From assembly GCA_024803745.1 (NCBI GenBank), contig JANJXV010000153.1, forward strand, positions 1,240,001-1,304,000: a stretch of DNA of 64,000 bases. Reading direction: 5' to 3'. The position numbers were made by a program, and so were the translations under genes. Below are positions 11,812 through 25,415 of this stretch, piece after piece. This DNA is from Megascapheus bottae. Lineage: Eukaryota; Chordata; Mammalia; Rodentia; Geomyidae. The notes under the pieces were generated by a model. It was not told where the DNA came from, made no database searches, and saw only the letters and a list, made by a program, of their open reading frames with translations. Numbering within the stretch: the first letter of the stretch is position 1; the number at the start of each line of letters is the position of its first letter.

Positions 11812-14800
11812 CTACTGATTATGACGAATGAGGGAAACCACTGAGCCTAAGTTCCTTTGAGTCTGGCTTACTTCACTTAATATGATTTGTTCTAAGTCTT
11901 TCCATTTCCTAACAAATGGGGCGATGTCATTCTTTCTGACAGCAGCATAGAATTCCATTGTGTACAAATACCACAACTTGTTGATCCACTCATCAACTGA
12001 GGGACATCTGGGTTGGTTCCATATCTTTGCTATGGTGAATAGTGCTGCAATGAACATTGTTGTGCTAGTGGGTTTAATCTGCCCTTGTTTCTGGATTGTT
12101 GGGTAAATGCCAAGTAGTGGAATTGCTGGGTCATAGGGGAGTTGTATGTTTAGCGTTTTGAGGCACTGCCGCACTGCTTTCCATAGTGGTTGAACGAGTT
12201 TGCACTCCCACCAACAGTGTAGTAGTGATCCCTCCTGACCACATCCACTCCAGCATCTGTTGTCATTCGTTTTCCTGATCCTGGCCATTCTAACTGGAGT
12301 TAGGTGGAATCTTAGACTTGTTTTGATTTGCATTTCTTTTATGACCAGAGATGTTGAGCATTTCTTCATGTGTCTATAGGCCATTTTTGTTTCTTCTTCA
12401 GAGAAGGCTCTCTTTAAGTCTTTGGCCCATTTTGTAATGGGATGGGTGTTACTTTGGACGTCAGTTTCTGAGTGATTCAATTTTTTGAGTTGTTGATATA
12501 TTTTAGATATGAGGCCTTGTTCCGTTGTTTGGGTGGTGAAGATCTTCTCCCACTCTGTAGGCTTCCTGATTAGTTTACTAGCTATATCCGTTGCCATACA
12601 AAAGCTCTGCAGTTTAATGCAGTCCCACTTATCCAGCCTTTCTCTGATTTGTTGTGATTCTTGGTCCTTATTAAGAAAGTTTCGACCTGTACCAAGGAGG
12701 CCTAGTGTATCTCCTATTCCTTCCTGTAAACTTTTCAGTGTGTCAGCTTTTACCTCCACGTCTTTGATCCATTTGGAGTTAATTCTAGTGCAAGGGGACA
12801 AAGAAGGATCCAACTTTAGTTTTCTGCAGGTCTTTAACCAGTTCTGCCAGCACAACTTGTTGAAGAGGCTATCTTTCTTCCATTCTATTTTTTTGGCTCC
12901 CTGGTCAAAGATTACGTGGCCATAGGTCTGTGGTTTAATATCTGGGTCCGCGGTTCTACTCCATTGGACTTCAGGCCTGTTCTTGTGCCAGTACCAAGCT
13001 GTTTTGAGAATTATAGCTCTGTAATAGAGCCTTAAGTTTGGAATTGAAATTCCTCCAGCGCTGTTCTTTCTGCTAAGAAGTGTTTTTGCTATACGGGGTC
13101 TTTTATTATTCCATATGACATTTTGAATTGCCTCTTCTATGTCTTTAAAGAATGACATTGGGATGTTGATGGGTATTACATTGAATTTGTAGATAGCCCT
13201 TGGCAAGATTGTCATTTTCACAATGTTGATTCTTCCAATCCACGAGCACGGGAGGTTTTTCCATTTCCTTAGTTCTGCTTTAATTTCCTTTTTTAGGGTT
13301 TTAAAGTTTTCATCTAAACGGTCCTTTACATTCTTAGTTAAGCTAATTGCTAGGTACTTTATTTTCTTTGAGGCTATTGTGAAAGGATTTTCTTTCCTGA
13401 TTATTGCCTCGTTCCTCTCAGTGTTGGCGTAAAGTAAGGCAGTTGATTTGTGAGGGTTCATTTTATGGCCTGCTACCCTTCCAAAGCTTTGAATCAGCTC
13501 AAGGAGCTTGGGAGTAGAGTCTATAGGATTCTTTAAATACAGAATCATGTCATCTGCAAAGAGGGATAGTTTTATTTCCTCTTTCCCTACTTGGATCCCC
13601 TTTATGCTTGCTTCTTGCCTTATTGCACTGCCTAGGAATTCTAGTACTATGTTAAAAAGGAGTGGAGAGAGTGGGCATCCTTGTCTCGTTCCTGATTTTA
13701 GAGGGAATGGCTTTAGATTTTCACCATTAAGTATAATACTAGCAGTGGGTTTCTCATACACAGCCTTTATTACATTGAGAAATGTTCCATGGATTCCTAG
13801 TTTCTCCACATCTTTTAACATAAAGGTGTTTTGGATCTTGTCAAATGCCTTTTCCGCATCTATTGAGACAATCATGTGATTTTATCCCTGCTCCTGTTGA
13901 TGTGTTGAATTATATTAATTGATTTGTGTATGTTGAACCAGCTTTGCCTCCCTGTGATGAATCCAGTTTGATCATAGTGTACATTTTTTTTGATGAGTTG
14001 TTGTAGACGGTTGGCCAGTATTTTGTTGAGAAGTTTTGCATCGAGGTTCATCAAAGAAATGGGTCTATAGATCTCTTTCTTTGATGAATCTCTGTCTGGT
14101 TTGGGGATGAGGGATATGCTGGCTTCACAGAATCAGTTTAGTAAAGAACCTTCATTTTCAATTTCGTTGAAGAGCTTGAGGAGTATTGGTGTGAGCTCTG
14201 CTTTGAAGACCTTATAGAATTCAGCTGTGAATCCATCTGGCCCTGGGCTCTTTTTAAGTGGAAGTTGTCTAATTTCCATTTCTATTTCAGAGCTTGAAAT
14301 AGGCCTGTTGAGTTGGGATAGCTCTTCTTGGTTCAGTGTGTGTATGTTAATATTGTCTAGGAATTCATCCATTTCTTCTAGATTCTCAAATTTGTTGGCG
14401 TAAAGGTTTGAGAAGTATTCCCTCATGATATTCTGGATCTTGGTAATTTCTGTCGTGATATTACCATTTTCATCTGCGATTTTGTTTATTTCGATATGCT
14501 CTCTTCTTTTTTTGGTAAGATTTGCTAAGGGCTTGTCAATTTTGTTAATTCTTTCAAGAACCAACTCCTTGTTTTGTTGATTCTTTCTATAGTTTTTTTA
14601 TTCCAAATCATTTAATTCTGCTTTGATTTTAATAATTTGCTTTCTCCTAATGGGTTTAGGGTTGGTTTGTTGCTCTTTTTCCAGGAGGTTAAGGTGAGAC
14701 ATTAACTAGTTGGTTTGCCATTTTTCCAACTTGCTGTTGTAGGCAATCCACGCTATAAATTTTCCTCTGAGTACTGCCTTTGTTGTGTCCCTAAGGAGTT

Positions 14801-15653
14801 GATATTTGTGTGCTCCTTATTGTTAAATTTCATAAACAGTTGGATATCTGTTCTGATCTCTTCGATTACCCATTGTTTTTGATTCAACAATGTGTGGTTC
14901 AGTCTCCATGAGTTACAGGGTTTTCTTTGGTGGAGATGTGTGTTCAGCTCCAATTTGATGCCTTTATGGTCTGAGAGTGTGCATGGAATAATTTCAGTGT
15001 TTCTGAATCTGTCCAGGTTTGCTTTATGGCCTAAGATGTGGTCTATTTTGGAAAATGTTCCATGTGCTGCTGAGAAAAACGTATATTGTGGTGTTACTGG
15101 GTGGAATATTCTGCAGATGTCTGTTAGATCTAGTTGGTCTATATAGTTGTTCAGTTCTAAGGTTTCTCTGTTGAGTTTTTGCCTTGTTGATCTGTCCATA
15201 GGTGAGAGTGGTGTGTTAAACTCACCAACAATCACTGTGTTTCGATCTACGTATGGTTTCAGTGTAAGTAAAGTTTGCTTGATGAAGTTTGGAGCTCCGG
15301 GATTGGGTGTGTAAATATTTAGGATTGTTATGTCTTCCGGGAGGAAAGATCCCTTTAGTAGTATGTAGTAACCTTCTTTGTCTTTTCTTACTAATTTTAG
15401 TTTGAAGTCTATTTTATCTGATATGAGGATGGCAACTCTAGCCTGTTTATGGGGGCAGTTAGCTTGATAGAGTTTATTCCAACCTCTCACTTTCAAAAGA
15501 TGATTGTTTTTGGGTAAGATGTGTCTCTCGAAGTCAGCAGAACGATGGCTCTTGCTTTTTGATCCAACTAGACAACCTATGCCGTTTAATTGGAGAGTTA
15601 AGTCCATTGATATTGAGAGTTAGGATTGAGAGATATTTATTAGTTCCTACCAT
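11812..15653 (-). pseudogene. L1 ORF2 copy 2, broken; 687-aa RT/C-terminal frame open
   Basis: Carries every lesion listed for copy 1. The endonuclease body is 15607-14753, the linker segment 14564-13872 with a TGA at 14133-14135, and the RT/C-terminal frame 13875-11812 (687 aa, identical to copy 1). Because it is a duplicate of copy 1, this open frame is not independent evidence of selection. Confidence 0.95.
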
Positions 15654-15701
15654 TTTTAAAAGCTTTTAGTAGGGCCTGTGTCTTGACAGTTCTTGTGGTC
15701 C

Positions 15702-16885
15702 TTAGATGGTATGCTGTTTAGGTGCCATTTCTTTCCCTATATTGCATTTATTTTGGTTTTCTATGTATAGAGCATCTTTGAGAATTCTCTGTAGTGTTGG
15801 TTTTGTTTCGACATATTGTTGCAGCTTTTCCCTGGAATGGAATGTTTTTATTTTTCCCTCAGTTATGAATGAGAGCTTAGCTGGCTACAGTATTCTTGGT
15901 TGTTAGTTATTTGATATAAGGGCATGACATATATGCTTCCAGTCACTTCGTGCTTGCATGGTCTCTGCTGAGAAATCTGGGGTTATTCTGATTGGTTTGC
16001 CTTTGCAGGTTACTGATCCCTTTTCCCTGGCTGCCTTTAGGATCTTTCCTTTCGTTTCTATTGATCCAGTTAGGATCACAATGTGGCGGTGGGATGTTCT
16101 TTTCTGGTCAGGTCTGTTTGGGGTTCTAAAAGCTTCTCGTATCTGGATGGGCCTGCCCTTCTGGATATTTGGGAAATTCTCTGAGATGATTCCCTGAAGT
16201 ATATTTCCAAATCCATTGACCTCTTTCTCTACGCCCTCCTCAGTACCAACTAGCCTTAAATTAGGCTTCCTAATTGTATCTTGGACCTCCTGAAGCGCTC
16301 TCTCATATTTCCTAGATTTGGATTGACTCATTTTCTGTTCTTTATAATACCTAAATTATCTTCAGCCACGGAAATTCTCTCCTCTGCAATGTCTAACCTG
16401 CTATCAAAGCTATCTACTTTATTTTTCATCTCCCTTGCTTCTAATTGCTCACTTTTGATGCCTTGCATCCCTTGTTTTAGATCATGTATGGATTTCTTTA
16501 TCTCCTTGATTTCCTTTTGAGTGGTTACCTCGGTAGCTTTATTTTCTTTGGACATTTGCTGGAGTTTGGTCACGTTTTTATTTGTGGATTCTTTGAATTC
16601 ATCCATCTTTCTTTGAAAAACCTTTATTATGGCCTCCTTTATGGCTTCTTCTTTTTCACTTATCACCTTGTTTTTGCTTTCATCTTGTTCAGGTATGGCT
16701 TCCTCCATTATCTCTTTCTTTATATTTTCACATTTTTCATTAATGATGTTTATCAATTGCATTTGTGTAGCAATTGGAAGACTCTCCTCTAGGTTTGCCA
16801 GTGACTGTTCCATTGTCTGTTTACATTGGGTGGGGGATGTTGTTTCTTGATTTGACATTTTTCTTGAGTTTCTTGTTCTGCCCAT
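15702..16885 (-). pseudogene. L1 ORF1 copy 2, broken
   Basis: Halves at 16885-16328 and 16331-15903, identical to copy 1, including the extra TAA after ISNN and the EQDESKN variant in the coiled coil. Confidence 0.93.
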
Positions 16886-17570
16886 TTGAAAATGGGAGCA
16901 AGATTACTACTAAATACGATTATAGTTTTTCAGATATAACCAACCTAGACCTCTGTAGCTGGCAGACACTAGATGTTCACAAGTTTTGATTGGTATTATC
17001 ACTCTTTCTTTTTGTGCACTTACAGACCAGCCTAATACAACCACTGATAAGCGATTTATACCCAAAACAATAAGCCTCTCAATCCAATCTCTATTGTCTT
17101 TAAGTCCCTCAGAGCCTAGAGAATAATTAACCACCTACATATACAATATTGCTCAACAGCCATCAAGTGTAGATCCGTGCAGTATAAGGGTTGAAAGACG
17201 AGCAGAGGTCCAGAGATAGAAAAAAAGAATGAGAGAGGTCAGGGGAGGTGCAAGAGGATTAACGTAGGAGTGTAAGAACATTGTAGTAATGAAGAAAATT
17301 ATAGCAGAAGGATAACTGACATAAGTTGGTAAGTAGGTAGCATATTTGAGTACAAATTTTGGAAAGTATTAGAATAAAACTTATGTGTTGCTGCACGACT
17401 AGCTCTTAGCCCAACCAGTGGCCTCACAGTGGACCATGGGATGGATCTGTTTTCTTGTCTACGTTGAGGGAAAGTGGTATTTCACAAGATGCAGAAGCGA
17501 AGATTTCAGAAGCAAATGCTGTGAGTGAATTAGCTCGTAAAAAGCATTTTTATTTTCTTTTATCTTTCTG

Positions 17571-17758
17571 CCAGTCTTGGGGCTTGAATTCAGGGCCTGA
17601 GCACTGTCCTCGGCTTTTCTCAAGTCTAGCCCTCTGCCACTTGAGCCACAGTGCCACATCTAGATTTTCTATCTATGTGGTACTGAGCAATCAAACCCAG
17701 ATCTTCATGGATGCTAGGCAAGCACTCTACCACTATGCCAAACTCTCAACCCTGACAT
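17571..17758 (-). mobile_element. Composite ID-like SINE, spacer 2
   Basis: Same insertion as 2661-2848, carried along by array duplication. Confidence 0.8.
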
Positions 17759-17772
17759 AGTAATTATAAAGT

Positions 17773-17790
17773 CATCATCATCATCATCAT
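17773..17790 (+). repeat. CAT microsatellite, spacer 2 (6 units)
   Basis: Six uninterrupted CAT units, 33 bp shorter than in spacers 0 and 1. This accounts for most of the change in unit length from 7455 to 7419. Confidence 0.95.
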
Positions 17791-17994
17791 ATCCAAATAT
17801 CCTTTCTCCTACAAAGAATGAACACTTAACTGTGTCTAATGCTTTTTTTTAATTTCAATAATTCTTCTGTGTTTTTCCCTCTTGCATTTTTTACACATGA
17901 CAGCAAAGCTAATCATCAGGAAATAATTGATTAGGATACAGAAACCTAATAATATCCTAGTAGATTGACGTCAAAAATATGTGCAAGATGCCCT

Positions 17995-18186
17995 GTGTGT
18001 TTGACCTAGTGGGAGAGTCCTTGGCTACCAAGCAGTAAGCCTCAGGTTTGATTCCTCATTACCACATACGTAGAAAACGCTGCAAGTGGTGCTGTGGCTC
18101 GGTGGGACAGCTAAAGCCTAAAGAAAGCCCAAGAACAATGTTCACACTCTGAGGTCAAGTCCCAAGACTAGCAAAAACAAAAAAAA
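17995..18186 (+). mobile_element. Composite ID-like SINE, spacer 2, plus strand
   Basis: Same insertion as 3121-3312. Reads 'ctgtggctcgg' where spacers 0 and 1 read 'ctgtgtctcgg', so the latter is the derived form. Confidence 0.8.
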
Positions 18187-19230
18187 TTCGACAAGGGGCA
18201 AAATGCAGGCAGAGAAGGCACTGTGAAGCCAATGTTTTGTAAAGGATGAGGGCAATATTGACCCTTAAGTTTGGATCTTACCTAAGAAAGGCTCCTTGAG
18301 CCTGAGACCAGACTGGTAGTTAGGCCTAGTGGAAGACATTGGGATTGGACAAATAAGGTGTGCTGTATACTACATCCACATGTATATTGTGAGACTGGAG
18401 GAGAGATTCAGCCTCCAGTATGTCTTTGGTGAGGTCTTTTGTGAGCAAGGATCTTTGGTCATTGGGCCCTGAAAGGTGACCCTGCCTCCCTCACAATGGA
18501 ACAGAATATGGAACCCTGGTAACCAAGCCACTGTAACTAACAACCAGCTCAAGCCAGCTCACTTGGCCTGTGGCTCAGGAGGAAGAAAGATGTTGCTGTG
18601 CTGTTGCCAAAGGTCAGGAAACTCGAGTCTCAGGCATGGAAGTTGTGGATGTCTTACTCGAAAATGTACATGCTACATCATTGCCAAGCCACAAATCCAG
18701 TATAACAGAACTTTCTCTAAGAAGAAGGCCAGGAAAATCCAGGGCAACCAGATGAGGTAAATTTCTAAGAAGAAATGTATTTGACCCCATCATCCTCCCC
18801 ACACACTACAACTTTCTTTTTTTTTCATTTTTTATTGTAATTAGTAAAAGGGTTAGATGATATTTGCCAGATAGAAGGTGCATTAATTCACATACATTGA
18901 TACCCTTTCACATGTCTTGGTACCCATTTCCCTCCAACCCCACACCCCCCATCCGTCTTGGTTTTCCCCCCTTCCCTATCAAATTTCAAATATCCAAATA
19001 CAAATAAATTCAATATATCAGATAACAAAGTGAGATACTATAACAATATGGGATAACCAAGGGACAGCAAGCGAGATGAGAGACAACATAGTACATTAAG
19101 GACAACAATCATTCATTATATGGCTTTTGTGTCAATATCCTGGAGGTCCTTTCAATTAGCTTCACATTATATGGCATTATATATGGCCTTTTGCTCTATT
19201 GCCAATCTCTGCTAGTAGAGCCCAAGGTTT

Positions 19231-22200
19231 CTACTGATTATGACGAATGAGGGAAACCACTGAGCCTAAGTTCCTTTGAGTCTGGCTTACTTCACTTAAT
19301 ATGATTTGTTCTAAGTCTTTCCATTTCCTAACAAATGGGGCGATGTCATTCTTTCTGACAGCAGCATAGAATTCCATTGTGTACAAATACCACAACTTGT
19401 TGATCCACTCATCAACTGAGGGACATCTGGGTTGGTTCCATATCTTTACTATGGTGAATAGTGCTGAAATGAACATTGTTGTGCTAGTGGGTTTAGTATG
19501 CCCTTGTTTCTGGATTGTTGGGTAAATGCCAAGTAGTGGAATTGCTGGGTCATAGGGGAGTTGTATGTTTAGCGTTTTGAGGCACTGCCGCACTGCTTTC
19601 CATAGTGGTTGAACGAGTTTGCACTCCCACCAACAGTGTAGTAGTGATCCCTCCTGACCACATCCACTCCAGCATCTGTTGTCATTCGTTTTCCTGATCC
19701 TGGCCATTCTAACTGGAGTTAGGTGGAATCTTAGACTTGTTTTGATTTGCATTTCTTTTATGACCAGAGATGTTGAGCATTTCTTCATGTGTCTATAGGC
19801 CATTTTTGTTTCTTCTTCAGAGAAGACTCTCTTTAAGTCTTTGGCCCATTTTGTAATGGGATGGGTGTTACTTTGGAGGTTAGTTTTGGAGTGATTCAAT
19901 TTTTTGAGTTGTTGATATATTTTAGATATGAGGCCTTGTTCCGTTGTTTGGGTGGTGAAGATCTTCTCGCACTCTGTAGGCTTCCTGATTAGTTTACTAG
20001 CTATATCCGTTGCCATACAAAAGCTCTGCAGTTTAATGCAGTCCCACTTATCCAGCCTTTCTCTGATTTGTTGTGATTCTTGGTCCTTATTAAGAAAGTT
20101 TCGACCTGTACCAAGGAGGCCTAGTGTATCTCCTATTCCTTCCTGTAAACTTTTCAGTGTGTCAGCTTTTACCTCCACGTCTTTGATCCATTTGGAGTTA
20201 ATTCTAGTGCAAGGGGACAAAGAAGGATCCAAATTTAGTTTTCTGCAGGTGTTTAACCAGTTCTGCCAGCACAACTTGTTGAAGAGGCTATCTTTCTTCC
20301 ATTCTATTTTTTTGGCTCCCTGGTCAAAGATTAGGTGGCCATAGGTCTGTGGTTTAATATCTGGGTCCGCGGTTCTACTCCATTGGACTTCAGGCCTGTT
20401 CTTGTGCCAGTACCAAGCTGTTTTGAGAATTATAGCTCTGTAATAGAGCCTTAAGTTTGGAATTGAAATTCCTCCAGCGCTGTTCTTTCTGCTAAGAAGT
20501 GTTTTTGCTATACGGGGTCTTTTATTATTCCATATGACATTTTGAATTGCCTCTTCTATGTCTTTAAAGAATGACATTGGGATGTTGATGGGTATTACAT
20601 TGAATTTGTAGATAGCCCTTGGCAAGATTGTCATTTTCACAATGTTGATTCTTCCAATCCAGGAGCACGGGAGGTTTTTCCATTTCCTTAGTTCTGCTTT
20701 AATTTCCTTTTTTAGGGTTTTAAAGTTTTCATCTAAACGGTCCTTTACATTCTTAGTTAAGCTAATTGCTAGGTACTTTCTTTTCTTTGAGGCTATTGTG
20801 AAAGGATTTTCTTTCCTGATTATTGCCTCGTTCCTCTCAGTGTTGGCGTAAAGTAAGGCAGTTGATTTGTGAGGGTTGATTTTATGGCCTGCTACCCTTC
20901 CAAAGCTTTGAATCAGCTCAAGGAGCTTGGGAGTAGAGTCTATAGGATTCTTTAAATACAGAATCATGTCATCTGCAAAGAGGGATAGTTTTATTTCCTC
21001 TTTCCCTACTTGGATCCCCTTTATGCTTGCTTCTTGCCTTATTGCACTGCCTAGGAATTCTAGTACTATGTTAAAAAGGAGTGGAGAGAGTGGGCATCCT
21101 TGTCTCGTTCCTGATTTTAGAGGGAATGGCTTTAGATTTTCACCATTAAGTATAATACTAGCAGTGGGTTTCTCATACACAGCCTTTATTACATTGAGAA
21201 ATGTTCCATGGATTCCTAGTTTCTCCACATCTTTTAACATAAAGGGGTTTTGGATCTTGTCAAATGCCTTTTCCGCATCTATTGAGACAATCATGTGATT
21301 TTATCCCTGCTCCTGTTGATGTGTTGAATTATATTAATTGATTTGTGTATGTTGAACCAGCTTTGCCTCCCTGTGATGAATCCAGTTTGATCATAGTGTA
21401 CATTTTTTTTGATAAGTTGTTGTAGACGGTTGGCCAGTATTTTGTTGAGAAGTTTTGCATCGAGGTTCATCAAAGAAATGGGTCTATAGATCTCTTTCTT
21501 TGATGAATCTCTGTCTGGTTTGGGGATGAGGGATATGCTGGCTTCACAGAATCAGTTTGGTAAAGAACCTTCATTTTCAATTTCGTTGAAGAGCTTGAGG
21601 AGTATTGGTGTGAGCTCTGCTTTGAAGACCTTATAGAATTCAGCTGTGAATCCATCTGGCCCTGGGCTCTTTTTAAGTGGAAGTTGTCTAATTTCCATTT
21701 CTTTTTCAGAGCTTGAAATAGGCCTGTTGAGTTGGGTTAGCTCTTCTTGGTTCAGTGTGTGTATGTTAATATTGTCTAGGAATTCATCCATTTCTTCTAG
21801 ATTCTCAAATTTGTTGGCGTAAAGGTTTGAGAAGTATTCCCTCATGATATTCTGGATCTTGGTAATTTCTGTCGTGATATTACCATTTTCATCTGCGATT
21901 TTGTTTATTTCGATATGCTCTCTTCTTTTTTTGGTAAGATTTGCTAAGGGCTTGTCAATTTTGTTAATTCTTTCAAGAACCAACTCCTTGTTTTGTTGAT
22001 TCTTTCTATAGTTTTTTTATTCCAAATCATTTAATTCTGCTTTGATTTTAATAATTTGCTTTCTCCTAATGGGTTTAGGGTTGGTTTGTTGCTCTTTTTC
22101 CAGGAGGTTAAGGTGAGACATTAACTAGTTGGTTTGCCATTTTTCCAACTTGCTGTTGTAGGCACTCCGCGCTATAAATTTTCCTCTGAGTACTGCCTTT

Positions 22201-23072
22201 GTTGTGTCCCTAAGGAGTTGATATTTGTGTGCTCCTTATTGTTAAATTTCATAAACAGTTGGATATCTGTTCTGATCTCTTCGATTACCCATTGTTTTTG
22301 ATTCAACAATGTGTGGTTCAGTCTCCATGAGTTACAGGGTTTTCTTTGGTGGAGATGTGTGTTCAGCTCCAATTTGATGCCTTTATGGTCTGAGAGTGTG
22401 CATGGAATAATTTCAGTGTTTCTGAATCTGTCCAGGTTTGCTTTATGGCCTAAGATGTGGTCTATTTTGGAAAATGTTCCATGTGCTGCTGAGAAAAACA
22501 TATATTGTGGTGTTACTGGGTGGAATATTCTGCAGATGTCTGTTAGATCTAGTTGGTCTATATAGTTGTTCAGTTCTAAGGTTTCTCTGTTGAGTTTTTG
22601 CCTTGTTGATCTGTCCATAGGTGAGAGTGGTGTGTTAAACTCACCAACAATCACTGTGTTTCGATCTACGTATGGTTTCAGTGTAAGTAAAGTTTGCTTG
22701 ATGAAGTTTGGAGCTCCGGGATTGGGTGTGTAAATATTTAGGATTGTTATGTCTTCCGGGAGGAAAGATCCCTTTAGTAGTATGTAGTAACCTTCTTTGT
22801 CTTTTCTTACTAATTTTAGTTTGAAGTCTATTGTATCTGATATGAGGATGGCAACTCTAGCCTGTTTATGGTGGCAGTTAGCTTGATAGAGTTTATTCCA
22901 ACCTCTCACTTTCAAAAGATGATTGTTTTTGGGTAAGATGTGTCTCTTGAAGTCAGCAGAACGATGGCTCTTGGTTTTTGATCCAACTAGACAACCTATG
23001 CCGTTTAATTGGAGAGTTAAGTCCATTGATATTGAGAGTTAGGATTGAGAGATATTTATTAGTTCCTACCAT
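19231..23072 (-). pseudogene. L1 ORF2 copy 3, broken; 687-aa RT/C-terminal frame open
   Basis: RT/C-terminal frame 21294-19231 (687 aa) with [21 protein letters not shown] and the CWSGCG-type knuckle intact. The linker segment 21983-21291 has a TGA at 21552-21554 and the endonuclease body is 23026-22172. The shared codon-40 stop and GEFNT are present. QETH is retained where copies 0, 1, 2 and 5 read RETH, a CAA/CGA difference. Confidence 0.95.
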
Positions 23073-23120
23073 TTTTAAAAGCTTTTAGTAGGGCCTGTGT
23101 CTTGACAGTTCTTGTGGTCC

Positions 23121-24304
23121 TTAAATGGTATGCTGTTTAGGTGCCATTTCTTTCCCTATATTGCATTTATTTTGGTTTTCTATGTATAGAGCATCTTTGA
23201 GAATTCTCTGTAGTGTTGGTTTTGTTTCGACATATTGTTGCAGCTTTTCCCTGGAATGGAATGTTTTTATTTGTGCCTCAGTTATGAATGAGAGCTTAGC
23301 TGGCTACAGTATTCTTGGTTGGTAGTTATTTGATATAAGGGCATGACATATATGCTTCCAGTCACTTCGTGCTTGCATGGTCTCTGCTGAGAATTCTGGG
23401 GTTATTCTGATTGGTTTGCCTTTGTAGGTTACTGATCCCTTTTCCCTGGCTGCCTTTAGGATCTTTCCTTTCGTTTCTATTGATCCAGTTCGGATCACAA
23501 TGTGGCGGTGGGATGTTCTTTTCTGGTCAGGTCTGTTTGGGGTTCTAAAAGCTTCTCGTATCTGGATGGGCCTGCCCTTCTGGATATTTGGGAAATTCTC
23601 TGAGATGATTCCCTGAAGTATATTTCCAATACCATTGACCTCTTTCTCCACGCCCTCCTCAGTACCAACTAGCCTTAAATTAGGCTTCCTAATTGTATCT
23701 TGGACCTCCTGAAGCGCTCTCTCATATTTCCTAGATTTGGATTGACTCATTTTCTGTTCTTTATAATACCTAAATTATCTTCATCCACGGAAATTCTCTC
23801 CTCTGCAATGTCTAACCTGCTATCAAAGCTATCTACTTTATTTTTCATCTCCCTTGCTTCTAATTGCTCACATTTGATGCCTTGCATCCCTTGTTTTAGA
23901 TCATGTATGGATTTCTTTATCTCCTTGATTTCCTTTTGCGTGGTTAGCTCGGTAGCTTTATTTTCTTTGGACATTTGCTGGAGTTTGGTCACGTTTTTAT
24001 TTGTGGATTCTTTGAATTCATGCATCTTTCTTTGAAAAACCTTTATTATGGCCTCCTTTATGGCTTCTTCTTTTTCACTTATCACCTTGTTTTTGCTTTC
24101 CTCTTGTTCAGGTATGGCTTCCTCCATTATCTCTTTCTTTATATTTTCACATATTTCATTAATGATGTTTATCAATTGCATTTGTGTATCAATTGGAAGA
24201 CTCTCCTCTAGGTTTGCCTGTGACTCTTCCATTGTCTGTTTATATTGGGTGGGGGATGTTGTTTCTTGATTTGACATTTTTCTTGAGTTTCTTCTTCTGC
24301 CCAT
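23121..24304 (-). pseudogene. L1 ORF1 copy 3, broken
   Basis: Halves at 24304-23747 and 23750-23304. The N-terminus has the MGRRRNSRK, QYKQTMEESQANL variant shared only with copy 4. QPRIL is retained before the common TAG. Confidence 0.93.
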
Positions 24305-24991
24305 TTGAAAATGGGAGCAAGATTACTACTAAATACGATTATAGTTTTTCAGATATAACCAACCTAGACCTCTGTCGCTGGTAGACACTAGATGTTCACA
24401 AGTTTTGATTGGTATTATCACTCTTTCTTTTTGTGCACTTACAGACCTGCCTAATACAACCACTGATAAGCGATTTATACCCAAAACAATAAGCCTCTCA
24501 ATCCAATCTCTATTGTCTTTAAGTCCCTCTGAGCCTAGAGAATAATTAACCACCTACATATACAATATTGCTCAACAGCCATCAAGTGTAGATCCGTGCA
24601 GTATAAGGGTTGAAAGACGAGCAGAGGTCCAGAGATAGAACAAAAGAATGAGAGAGGTCAGGGGAGGTGCAAGAGGATTAACGTAGGAGTGTAAGAATAT
24701 TGTAGTAATGAAGAAAAGTTATAGCATAAGGATAACTGACATAAGTTGGTAAGTAGGTAGCATATTGGAGTACAAAGTTTGGAAAGTATTAGAATAAAAC
24801 TTATGTGTTGCTGCACGACTAGCTCTTAGCCCAACCAGTGGCCTCACAGTGGACCATGGGATGGATCTGTTTTTCTTGTCTACGTTGAGGGAAAGGGGTA
24901 TTTCACAAGATGCAGAAGCGAAGATTTCAGAAGCAAATGCTGTGAGTGAATTAGCTCGTAAAAAGCATTTTTATTTTCTTTTATCTTTCTG

Positions 24992-25179
24992 CCAGTCTTG
25001 GGGCTTGAATTCAGGGCCTGAGCACTGTCCTCGGGTTTTCTCAAGTCTAGCCCTCTGCCATTTGAGCCACAGTGCCACATCTAGATTTTCTATCTATGTG
25101 GTACTGAGCAATCAAACCCAGATCTTCATGGATGCTAGGCAAGCACTCTACCACTATGCCAAACTCTCAACCCTGACAT
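24992..25179 (-). mobile_element. Composite ID-like SINE, spacer 3
   Basis: Same insertion as 2661-2848, with 'tgccatttgag' for 'tgccacttgag'. Confidence 0.8.
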
Positions 25180-25193
25180 AGTAATTATAAAGT

Positions 25194-25211
25194 CATCATC
25201 ATCATCATCAT
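25194..25211 (+). repeat. CAT microsatellite, spacer 3 (6 units)
   Basis: Six CAT units. Confidence 0.95.
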
Positions 25212-25415
25212 ATCCAAATATCCTTTCTCCTACAAAGAATGAACACTTAACTGTGTCTAATGCTTTTTTTTAATTTCAATAATTCTTCTGTGTTTTTCCC
25301 TCTTGCATTTTTTACACATGACAGCAAAGCTAATCATCAGGAAAAAATTGATTAGGATACAGAAACCTAATAATATCCAAGTAGATTGACGTCAAAAATA
25401 TGTGCAAGATGCCCT

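Larger units (their letters stand above)
11394..16885 (-). mobile_element. L1 copy 2, near full length
   Basis: A-rich tail complement at 11394-11414, 3' UTR to 11811, ORF2 11812-15653, ORF1 15702-16885. Translations of all main segments are identical to copy 1. The G-rich 3' UTR tract is the complement of 11510-11557. Confidence 0.96.
16886..18812. other. Array spacer 2
   Basis: Shorter than spacers 0 and 1 because the CAT tract has contracted to 6 units. SINE 17571-17758 (-), CAT 17773-17790, SINE 17995-18186 (+), unclassified block 18187-18812. The first 589 bases match spacers 0 and 1 without visible difference, up to 17474. Confidence 0.85.
18813..24304 (-). mobile_element. L1 copy 3, near full length
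   Basis: A-rich tail complement begins at 18813, 3' UTR to 19230, ORF2 19231-23072, ORF1 23121-24304. It differs from copies 1 and 2 by scattered substitutions (for example GHTK for GQIK near the ORF2 C-terminus) and groups with copy 4 in ORF1. Confidence 0.96.
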
